Source: Dehalococcoidia bacterium UBA2588
Lineage (GTDB): Bacteria; Chloroflexota; Dehalococcoidia; Lucifugimonadales; UBA3495
Assembly (NCBI GenBank): GCA_002339805.1
Contig: DDKW01000024.1
Span: 1 to 5,188, forward strand
Reading direction: 5' to 3'
Length of the DNA stretch: 5,188 bases
Shown: positions 1-5,188 of the stretch, one piece after another
How the letters are laid out: the number at the start of each line of letters is the position of its first letter
Numbering within the stretch: the stretch's first letter is position 1
Notes under the pieces: model-generated
What the model was told of the DNA's origin: nothing
The model's database searches: none
What the model saw: only the letters and a program-made list of their open reading frames with translations
Made by a program: the position numbers and the translations under genes

Positions 1-1293
1 TGCTTCCCAGGTCCAAATCTTGAAAGTTAAGGATTCGTCTAATCCAGCAGACTTCCACAATGCAGCTGCCTTATCTGGATCATATGGGAATCCGTCTAGG
101 TCTGAGCTGTAACCCAGAGCGTTGGCTGTAGCCCAGCCATGACCTTTATGTGTTGCTCCATCTCCATACAAAGCTTCTTGTATGGCTCGGGTATCGGTAC
201 CATATTGTAATGCTTGTCTAGCATCTTTCTGGAAGCACCACATGTCTTCTTCCCAGCAGTCGATGTAGATCATCCAGAGCATGGAGTTTTCTAATTGCCA
301 GAAAACACTCTTGTCGGACTCTTGTTCTAATGTTGGGACTAAGTTCATGTTAGCCTCAATGAGGTCAGCTTCTCCTGATTGAAGAGCTGCTAATCGAGTG
401 GAAGGTTCAAGAATGATTTCCATGTCGATTCCGCCAACTTGAGCGATTCTGTCCTCGATAAATCCATTCGCTTTTGTGAACCAGTAATCATCATTTCGGT
501 CAAATTCATATTTGACACCTAACTCATAGTCAGTGAGTTTGAAAGGGCCAGTTCCGATTGGATTCTCTTCGAATTCTGTGAAGCAGTCCATTTCGTTCAT
601 TTTGCCTTTAGCTTCATTCCACATCCTTTGTGTCATTTCACCTGGAACAACGAGACCTTTGTTCCCTTGATTGTCTTGAGAGAAGTTGAACGGGAAGTTC
701 AAGGCAACTCGTTGCTGAGCATAAGTGATCTGATTTTCTGCAGGTCCTAAGTCCAAAGACTTGCTGTATTTTACGTAAGCAGTTTCAGTTACGTTCATGC
801 AACCTGCTTCAGCCCAGTCTACAGCTAGTTGGGTTCTCTCTTGTGCTAAGGTTTGAAAAACATCTCCTACTACTAAAGGAGTTCCGTCATGGAATTTGAT
901 GCCTTTCTCTGTATTAACGTCAATTGTCCAAGTAGTTCCGTCATCTGATATTTCCCATTCAGATATTATTCCGGGTACCAATTGTCCTTTACCAACAGTA
1001 GCAAACATGTCGTCCATGTATACTCTCAGGTATTTTAAATCAGGACCTCCAGATAATGGAGGGAAGACACGTTCTTCTTCCAGGTCTGCTACTAGTACAG
1101 TAACTCTTTCATCTGCAGTGGATGAAGCAGGTTGTGATGAACTTGCAGCAGGAGCAGCGGTAGCAGCCGGAGCAGCCTCCGAGCTCTCTTCGGAATCTGA
1201 ACCGCCACAAGCTACGATAACTGCAACTAGTAGCAAAAGTGACATAGACATTAAAGCTAAGCGCTTAATTGTAGTTTTAGTGGTTTGATTCAC
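1..1293 (-). CDS. Family 5 (peptide/nickel-type) ABC transporter substrate-binding lipoprotein, 3'-truncated by the window edge
   Basis: This gene encodes an extracytoplasmic solute-binding lipoprotein of the SBP_bac_5 family (DppA/OppA-like), which captures a peptide or other small solute for an ABC importer. The 431 visible codons are open without a stop to the left edge; full members have about 550-600 residues. Seen in the translation: a basic N-terminus (K6, K10, R11), a hydrophobic segment at 12-28 and a lipobox ending I26-V27-A28-C29, so C29 should be lipidated. An Ala/Ser/Pro/Glu linker follows at about 32-62. Family motifs are GIKFHDGTPL (131-140), PIGTGPFKL (245-253), LAALQSGEADL (301-311), DARQALQYGTDTRAI (357-371) and FPYDPDKAAALW (402-413). 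The GTG start is chosen because AAAGGAGGT lies 7 bases upstream and because it gives a complete signal peptide; the first internal ATG (codon 15) would remove the basic N-terminus. The exported part has four further cysteines (165, 237, 346, 353). The ligand cannot be read from the sequence, and no permease gene is visible. Confidence 0.93.
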   Translation of the reverse strand, partial: MNQTTKTTIKRLALMSMSLLLLVAVIVACGGSDSEESSEAAPAATAAPAASSSQPASSTADERVTVLVADLEEERVFPPLSGGPDLKYLRVYMDDMFATVGKGQLVPGIISEWEISDDGTTWTIDVNTEKGIKFHDGTPLVVGDVFQTLAQERTQLAVDWAEAGCMNVTETAYVKYSKSLDLGPAENQITYAQQRVALNFPFNFSQDNQGNKGLVVPGEMTQRMWNEAKGKMNEMDCFTEFEENPIGTGPFKLTDYELGVKYEFDRNDDYWFTKANGFIEDRIAQVGGIDMEIILEPSTRLAALQSGEADLIEANMNLVPTLEQESDKSVFWQLENSMLWMIYIDCWEEDMWCFQKDARQALQYGTDTRAIQEALYGDGATHKGHGWATANALGYSSDLDGFPYDPDKAAALWKSAGLDESLTFKIWTWEA

Positions 1294-1300
1294 GGGTTGA

Positions 1301-1308
1301 CCTCCTTT
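1301..1308 (-). promoter_or_regulatory. Strong ribosome binding site fixing the GTG start at 1293
   Basis: Read on the minus strand, AAAGGAGG with a following T matches the anti-Shine-Dalgarno of 16S rRNA almost perfectly. It ends 7 bases before the GTG at 1293-1291. This spacing and match decide in favour of the GTG over the in-frame ATG codons 15 and 17. Confidence 0.85.
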
Positions 1309-1309
1309 T

Positions 1310-1392
1310 TGTCGGTGCCAGCCGTTGAGGGTGGCAAAGTGTAGTTTCACAGCACTTCGGCCACGAGCAGTAGCTTGGTCAAGAGCTGAGTA
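1310..1392 (-). promoter_or_regulatory. Structured 5' leader of the left binding-protein gene with two mutually exclusive hairpins
   Basis: Between the predicted transcription start (about 1392) and the Shine-Dalgarno lies a leader of about 85 bases that is clearly richer in GC than the AT-rich DNA upstream. On the minus strand, hairpin A pairs GTGGC with GCCAC (1364-1360 with 1335-1331). Directly inside it, AAGTG pairs with CACTT (1357-1353 with 1341-1337), leaving an 11-base loop and a small internal loop. Hairpin B pairs TGCCA with TGGCA (1336-1332 with 1320-1316), with an inner CC/GG pair. Both need bases 1332-1335, so they cannot form together. The Shine-Dalgarno itself is in neither stem. 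I recognise no known riboswitch class. The structure is seen; a regulatory role is inferred. Confidence 0.4.
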
Positions 1393-1398
1393 GCGGTA

Positions 1399-1427
1399 AG
1401 CGTAGAATAATATCTTTTATTTGTCAA
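1399..1427 (-). promoter_or_regulatory. Sigma70-type promoter for the left binding-protein gene
   Basis: On the minus strand a perfect -35 box TTGACA (1427-1422) is followed by a 17-base AT-rich spacer and a moderate -10 box TACGCT (1404-1399). This predicts transcription starting near 1392, about 100 bases before the GTG start. The consensus -35 and ideal spacing make this the best promoter in the window; the -10 box is the weak part. Confidence 0.6.
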
Positions 1428-1432
1428 CTTAA

Positions 1433-1460
1433 TGCTAATAATATTATGTGAAGATTAGCA
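1433..1460. promoter_or_regulatory. 7-bp inverted repeat, candidate operator between divergent promoters
   Basis: TGCTAAT at 1433-1439 and ATTAGCA at 1454-1460 form a perfect inverted repeat with a 14-base AT-rich spacer. The half-site centres are 21 bp apart, about two turns of the helix, as expected for a dimeric DNA-binding protein. The repeat lies just upstream of the leftward -35 box and upstream of the rightward promoter candidate, so one bound regulator could affect both genes. No regulator gene is visible, and the family cannot be named. Confidence 0.4.
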
Positions 1461-1472
1461 GAACGTAGATAA

Positions 1473-1502
1473 TTGGATATTTAAATACTGAATTCGTAAT
1501 AT
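1473..1502 (+). promoter_or_regulatory. Weak promoter candidate for the ABC-F gene
   Basis: TTGGAT (1473-1478) and TAATAT (1497-1502) are separated by 18 bases and would start transcription near 1509, giving a leader of about 110 bases. The stretch is very AT-rich, so chance matches are easy. Other -10-like words such as TATAAC at 1525-1530 lack a good -35 partner. Confidence 0.25.
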
Positions 1503-1553
1503 AGAATTATATGGTGATCGGATTTATAACTTCTATTTTATTTAAGAGCTAAC

Positions 1554-1604
1554 ATGAAAGCGATAAAAGTATTAAAATCTAATACGTACATCAATCTATT
1601 GTAA
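1554..1604 (+). CDS. Possible 16-codon upstream ORF (leader peptide) before the ABC-F gene
   Basis: A short frame starts with ATG at 1554, encodes MKAIKVLKSNTYINLL and ends with TAA at 1602-1604, 16 bases before the ABC-F start. A weak AAGAG (1544-1548) stands 5 bases ahead of its ATG. Inside the frame, GTATTA (1569-1574) and TAATAC (1580-1585) form a perfect 6-bp inverted repeat with a 5-base loop. Some antibiotic-resistance ABC-F genes are controlled by translated leader peptides, which is the only reason to note this. In random AT-rich DNA a frame of this size is common, and the gap to the ABC-F start is too short for a terminator hairpin. Confidence 0.15.
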   Translation: MKAIKVLKSNTYINLL

Positions 1605-1620
1605 AAGAAGTAATTGGCAC

Positions 1621-3525
1621 ATGCTTGTTCTAGATAACATAAGTAAATCTTACGGTGACCGGATATTGTTTCAGGGTTTATCTCTTACTGCTGTTGCCGG
1701 GAATCGGATTGCTTTAATTGGCGCTAACGGTTCTGGGAAATCTACGTTGATGGATATCATTTCTAATGAAATGCCTCCGGATGAAGGGAGAATATCTGTT
1801 AAGAAAGATATTAGAGTTGGGTACTTAAAGCAGGATAATTTTGATTTCACTGAACGTACTCTTTTAGAAGAGGTTCTAGACGAGCCTGAGTCTCTTAATA
1901 GTCTTCGTGAACAAATGACTGATCTTCAAATAAGGTTTTCTGACGAGGAAGATGTAGATAAACAAACAGAGATTTTTTCTAGTATTTCTGAAATTAGCAA
2001 TCAAATAGAAGTTTTGAGCCATGATTCAGATAAACACGAAGCGGAAAGAATTTTATCAGGATTGGGATTTAGGGAATCAGATTTTTCTAGAAAATTGAAT
2101 GAATTTAGTGGTGGCTGGGTGATGCGAGCTTCTTTAAGTAAATTATTATTTAAAGATCCTGATGTTTTGCTACTTGATGAACCGACTAATCACTTGGATT
2201 TAGCCTCTAATATATGGTTCGAAAAATACTTACAGTCTTTTAAAGGAGCCGTTATTCTTACTTCTCATGACAGAGTGTTTTTGAACTCTGTAGCTACAAG
2301 TATATTGGCTATAGAGCCCGATGAGATTGTGTTTCAGAAAGGTACTTATGAGGATTATGTTGAATATAGAGAAGAATCAATTAAATTAAAAGAAGCTACA
2401 GCTGCTCGATTAGAAAAACAGATAGCGAAGCAAATGAAATTTGTAGATAGATTCCGTTACACAGCTAGCAAGGCAAGTCAAGTTCAGAGCAGGATAAAAG
2501 CATTAGAAAAGATCGAAAAAGTAGTCATTCCTAGAACAGTCAAAAAAATCCATTACTCTTTCCCTTCTGCGCCTAGGAGTGGGTATGAAGTTATTAAACT
2601 TAGTGAAATTAGTAAATCTTACGGGACCAATCAGATATACAACAAACTTAATCTTGTTTTAAATCGTGGAGATAAGGTTGCTTTAGTAGGTCCAAATGGA
2701 GCTGGTAAGTCTACTTTGCTTAAGATAATGGCTGAAGCTTTAGAATTCGATAGCGGAGAGAGAAAGTTAGGACACAATGTTATAGAGGGTTATTATGCCC
2801 AACATTTGCTAGAACTTTTGAATCCATCAAATACGATAATGGAAGAAGTAGGTCGAATTTCTGGATTGCTTAATGACCAAGACGTTAGAAATGTTATGGG
2901 TGGCTTTTTGTTTAGAGGAGATGATATATATAAGCCGATTTCGGTCTTATCGGGTGGTGAAAAAGCCAGAGTGGCGTTGGCAAAATTATTGCTTGATCCG
3001 AGTAACTTGTTATTCATGGACGAGCCTACAAATCACCTGGACATAGCTTCCCGGGAGATTTTATCTGATGCGCTTCAAGACTATGAAGGCACGCTGTGTT
3101 TTATAACCCACGACCGTGGATTGATCCATCAAATTGCTAATAAAGTTATTGAAATTCAGAACGGAGTAGTTAATGTCTATAATGGTACATATTCAGAATA
3201 TTTGTATCATAAAGATAATTTGATTAGATCTGATTCAGTTGCTAATGATTTTAGGTCTGAGCAGGAGGATACAGGTACTATCAATCAAACCTCTGCTAAG
3301 GAATCTCAGTTACTGTATAAGAATGTTCGCCAATTAGAGGATCAAATAGCTAGGAAAGACAATGAAATTTCTGAATTGGAACTATTGTTTGCTGATCCGA
3401 GTAATTTCGAGACTTCAGATGTACTCAATGATGTGAGTGAAAAATATGAAGCGTTGAAGAAAGAATATGAAGTACTCTGGAATGAGTTTGAGTCTTTATC
3501 CTCTAGGCTAGAACTGCTTAAATAA
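1621..3525 (+). CDS. ABC-F family ribosome-associated ATPase, YheS-like
   Basis: This is a complete 634-residue cytoplasmic protein with two ATP-binding cassettes and no membrane segments, as in ABC-F translation factors that bind the ribosomal E site and affect the peptidyl-transferase centre. Cassette 1: Walker A GANGSGKST (34-42), Q-loop Q71, helical arm insert (about 78-140), signature FSGGW (162-166), Walker B with D186/E187, H-loop H216. The linker that contacts P-site tRNA spans about 245-304 and carries the FRYTASKASQVQSR motif. Cassette 2: Walker A GPNGAGKST (357-365), Q394, LSGGE (443-447), D467/E468, H497. All catalytic residues are present. The charged C-terminal tail (about 565-634) looks like a two-helix coiled coil. 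FSGGW, the linker motif, YYAQH and the GGFLFRGD stretch resemble YheS more than EttA; length also fits (YheS about 637). The linker is of ordinary length, so nothing points to antibiotic resistance. The start lies directly before the first cassette strand; its Shine-Dalgarno (AGAAG, 1606-1610) is weak. The gene ends in tandem TAA TAA and is convergent with the right binding-protein gene. Confidence 0.93.
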   Translation: MLVLDNISKSYGDRILFQGLSLTAVAGNRIALIGANGSGKSTLMDIISNEMPPDEGRISVKKDIRVGYLKQDNFDFTERTLLEEVLDEPESLNSLREQMTDLQIRFSDEEDVDKQTEIFSSISEISNQIEVLSHDSDKHEAERILSGLGFRESDFSRKLNEFSGGWVMRASLSKLLFKDPDVLLLDEPTNHLDLASNIWFEKYLQSFKGAVILTSHDRVFLNSVATSILAIEPDEIVFQKGTYEDYVEYREESIKLKEATAARLEKQIAKQMKFVDRFRYTASKASQVQSRIKALEKIEKVVIPRTVKKIHYSFPSAPRSGYEVIKLSEISKSYGTNQIYNKLNLVLNRGDKVALVGPNGAGKSTLLKIMAEALEFDSGERKLGHNVIEGYYAQHLLELLNPSNTIMEEVGRISGLLNDQDVRNVMGGFLFRGDDIYKPISVLSGGEKARVALAKLLLDPSNLLFMDEPTNHLDIASREILSDALQDYEGTLCFITHDRGLIHQIANKVIEIQNGVVNVYNGTYSEYLYHKDNLIRSDSVANDFRSEQEDTGTINQTSAKESQLLYKNVRQLEDQIARKDNEISELELLFADPSNFETSDVLNDVSEKYEALKKEYEVLWNEFESLSSRLELLK

Positions 3526-3528
3526 TAA

Positions 3529-3566
3529 GAAAAAAACCCCCCTTACTGAATCCAGTAAGGGGGGTT
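3529..3566 (-). terminator. Strong intrinsic terminator of the right binding-protein gene, probably shared with the convergent ABC-F gene
   Basis: AACCCCCCTTACTG (3535-3548) and CAGTAAGGGGGGTT (3553-3566) form a perfect 14-bp stem with a 4-base AATC loop, including six consecutive C:G pairs. On the minus strand the stem runs into seven Ts and then CTTATT, a textbook U-tract, 17 bases after the stop codon of the binding-protein gene. On the plus strand it follows the ABC-F stop by 9 bases, but the sequence after the stem is TTAAATTAACC, with hardly any U-tract. Termination should therefore be efficient leftward and weaker rightward. Confidence 0.9.
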
Positions 3567-3582
3567 AAATTAACCTAGTAGG

Positions 3583-5188
3583 CTATTTAAAGTGAGAAGT
3601 GTTAATTAGAATTCTTCTTCCACCAGGCATATTGGTGTAGTCTAGGTCCTTATTAACTCCCCAGACAGCTACTATTTCCATAACAGGGATCTGATAGAGT
3701 CTGTCTGTGAACACTTCATAAACTTCTTCCATGAGTTTCCTTCTTTCATCACCACCAGCTGCTAAAGCTTTCTGGCCCAATGTGTGGGAGTCAGCATCGC
3801 AGTTAGATGATCGAACTGAAGTACAGTTCATGTAGTAGTTTATCTGTCTACCGAAGTCAAAGTATTCTCCGCCAGGAGCGAAGTATACTAAGCCAGGTGA
3901 AGCACCTGGGTCTGCTGGTGGCTCACCTGCGTGAACTGTAGCAACAGCTTCTTCGTGAGTCTGTCCTGCAGCTAATGCTTCCTTGTAAGCAACTGCTGGT
4001 CCAGCTTTGTGGTACTTAGTCCATACGCTAGGCTCAACAATGTTGATTTTTACATTTATGCCAGCCTGGTCCCACATAATGCCTAGGGACTCAGATAGCT
4101 CAACGTCTTTAGCGTAACGACCAGATCGGCTGTAGTAGTTAATCTGATTGTCAAAATTGTAATCAGCTTCTGCTAGCAATTGTTTAGCCTTTGCTGGGTC
4201 GTATGGGAATTTGGGCTTCCAGTTGGTTTCGGTAACACCGATGGTTCCTGGAATTCCATTAGGACCACTAGAACATCTGCTGGTTGGTCCAAATAGGGCC
4301 AAAGCCAATTCTTCGCAGTCGATAGCGTGAGTTAGAGCTTGCCTAACCTTTAGCTTTTTCAGTTCAGGATGCCAGATGGTATCAACGTCAATGGTGTTAA
4401 TTTCACCAGATACGATTTTCACCCATCCGCCATTATCACTGTTTTCTAGATCTTCAGCCATGTCGCCAGCCATGCCCCATGCGATGTCAGCTTCACCGGT
4501 CTGAATCATAGCTGATCGAACAGTTTCTTCACTTCTCCATACATACTCAGCAGTATTTATGGTACCAGCCTGGTTAAGGAATACGTTGTTATCAGCATTG
4601 TAGCCGTCGAATCTGTCAATGATGAATTTCTCACCTTTGATCCATTCTGTGAATTGGTAAGGTCCCCAACCAACAGTGTGACCACTGGCTGCTTGTGATG
4701 CACCAAGATTGTCAGCATGATCTTTAGGTGCCCTAAAGATGCTAAATTGAGCGAATCGAGCTAGAGCTGGGTGACCGTTGTCGATATGCCAAGCTACTGT
4801 GTACTCATCAACTACTTCAGCGTGCGAGTCACCAACTTGCCCGTATGGTCCGCACTCAATACAACTACCCAAATAGTCGATACTATATGCTGCAGATTCT
4901 GCATTCCATGCTTCACCATTATGGAATTCCATTCCTTCGTTTAAGGAAAGGAGCCAAGTTTTACCGGCATCTTTCATTTCCCATCCGCTGAATCCTGCTG
5001 TAGGCGTATCTACAAAGTCAGGACCTAAGAATGAAAAAGGTTGTGAGATATTGTGGATTACTTGGTTAGGATACAACGTGGTTGACATCCAAGGATCAGG
5101 TTCAGTAGGTTCTTGGTTTATTACAACTACTATACTGTCCTTTGCAACAACTGCCGCTGCTGGCGCTACAGTTGGTTGAACTGCAGGT
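3583..5188 (-). CDS. Family 5 (peptide/nickel-type) ABC transporter substrate-binding protein, 5'-truncated by the window edge
   Basis: This is a second SBP_bac_5 solute-binding protein, expected to be an exported lipoprotein that feeds an ABC importer. The frame stays open to the right edge, so 534 codons are visible and the signal peptide and lipobox are missing. The Met at 5088 is internal: the 33 codons before it encode an Ala/Pro-rich linker and then SIVVVINQEPTEPDPW, which fits the first strand of the mature fold. Numbering from that Met, family motifs are LSLNEGMEFHNGEAW (47-61), GWGPYQFTEW (140-149), MIQTGEADIAWG (194-205), VRQALTHAIDCEELALALFG (248-267) and FPYDPAKAKQLLAEA (294-308). 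Six cysteines (76, 79, 258, 272, 422, 430) include two close pairs. An Ala/Glu-rich segment at about 362-397 looks like a local insertion. It ends with TAG at 3585-3583 before a strong terminator, so it is the last gene of its transcript. It shares fold motifs with the left binding protein but is clearly divergent. The ligand is unknown. Confidence 0.93.
   Translation of the reverse strand, partial: PAVQPTVAPAAAVVAKDSIVVVINQEPTEPDPWMSTTLYPNQVIHNISQPFSFLGPDFVDTPTAGFSGWEMKDAGKTWLLSLNEGMEFHNGEAWNAESAAYSIDYLGSCIECGPYGQVGDSHAEVVDEYTVAWHIDNGHPALARFAQFSIFRAPKDHADNLGASQAASGHTVGWGPYQFTEWIKGEKFIIDRFDGYNADNNVFLNQAGTINTAEYVWRSEETVRSAMIQTGEADIAWGMAGDMAEDLENSDNGGWVKIVSGEINTIDVDTIWHPELKKLKVRQALTHAIDCEELALALFGPTSRCSSGPNGIPGTIGVTETNWKPKFPYDPAKAKQLLAEADYNFDNQINYYSRSGRYAKDVELSESLGIMWDQAGINVKINIVEPSVWTKYHKAGPAVAYKEALAAGQTHEEAVATVHAGEPPADPGASPGLVYFAPGGEYFDFGRQINYYMNCTSVRSSNCDADSHTLGQKALAAGGDERRKLMEEVYEVFTDRLYQIPVMEIVAVWGVNKDLDYTNMPGGRRILINTSHFK

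Noticed and set aside
1143..1178. Low-complexity GCAGC-rich stretch as a DNA repeat
   Set aside because: It is the codon-level result of the Ala/Pro-rich linker after the lipidated cysteine of the left binding protein, not a separate repeat element.
896..1288. 130-codon plus-strand ORF
   Set aside because: It lies entirely antisense to the left binding-protein gene, whose signal peptide, lipobox and family motifs are unmistakable. The antisense product is Ser/Thr-rich with no recognisable domain and no good ribosome binding site.
1491..1508. AATTC-N8-GAATT inverted repeat
   Set aside because: It is a five-base repeat in very AT-rich DNA overlapping a chance EcoRI palindrome. It is too short to support a regulatory claim.
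1294..1620. tRNA, small RNA gene, CRISPR array or mobile-element end in the intergenic region
   Set aside because: There is no cloverleaf, no repeated unit with spacers, no terminal inverted repeat with target duplication, and no transposase fragment. The only structure seen is the leader hairpins and the spaced inverted repeat.
2793..3017. 74-codon minus-strand ORF
   Set aside because: It is antisense to the second ABC-F cassette, including its signature and Walker B regions. It is a shadow of a conserved coding sequence.
1621..3525. ABC-F protein as the energy-coupling ATPase of a peptide importer or as an antibiotic resistance factor
   Set aside because: Two fused cassettes with the ABC-F linker motif and no membrane domain identify a ribosome-associated ATPase. 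The linker has no extended tip as in many resistance-type members.
5086..5088. ATG as the start of the right binding-protein gene
   Set aside because: The frame is open for 33 more codons to the window edge, and these encode a typical linker and first beta-strand (SIVVVINQEP). No Shine-Dalgarno precedes this ATG, and starting here would leave the protein without an export signal.

Overview
The window holds three protein-coding genes, two of them cut by the window edges, and one well-defined intergenic control region. The organism looks like a free-living heterotrophic bacterium of moderate-to-low GC, about 37-47% in the lines I counted. Two lipoprotein-type family 5 solute-binding proteins with Ala/Pro-rich linkers, on either side of a housekeeping-type ABC-F gene, would suit a marine Chloroflexota (SAR202/Dehalococcoidia-like) genome. 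That placement is an impression from protein style only; the window has no marker gene.

Layout: (1) 1-1293, minus strand: the N-terminal 431 codons of a lipoprotein solute-binding protein of the peptide/nickel family (SBP_bac_5). It starts at a GTG behind a near-perfect Shine-Dalgarno, and its C-terminus lies beyond position 1. (2) 1294-1620: a 327-base divergent intergenic region. It contains a good sigma70-type promoter for the leftward gene, a roughly 100-base GC-richer leader with two mutually exclusive hairpins, a 7-bp inverted repeat that looks like an operator, a weak rightward promoter candidate and a possible 16-codon upstream ORF. (3) 1621-3525, plus strand: a complete ABC-F ATPase of the YheS-like type, which acts on the ribosome and is not a transporter. 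(4) 3526-3582: a short convergent gap with a strong 14-bp terminator hairpin. (5) 3583-5188, minus strand: the C-terminal 534 codons of a second family 5 solute-binding protein whose signal peptide lies beyond the right edge.

The two binding proteins would each capture a peptide or other small organic solute outside the membrane and hand it to an ABC permease. No permease or transport ATPase is present here. The ABC-F protein has no membrane domain and is not the ATPase of these importers; it is transcribed in the opposite direction and probably sits between them by chance. I found no RNA gene, CRISPR array, insertion sequence or phage feature. The most interesting non-coding signals are the switch-like leader of the left binding-protein gene and the inverted repeat between the divergent promoters.
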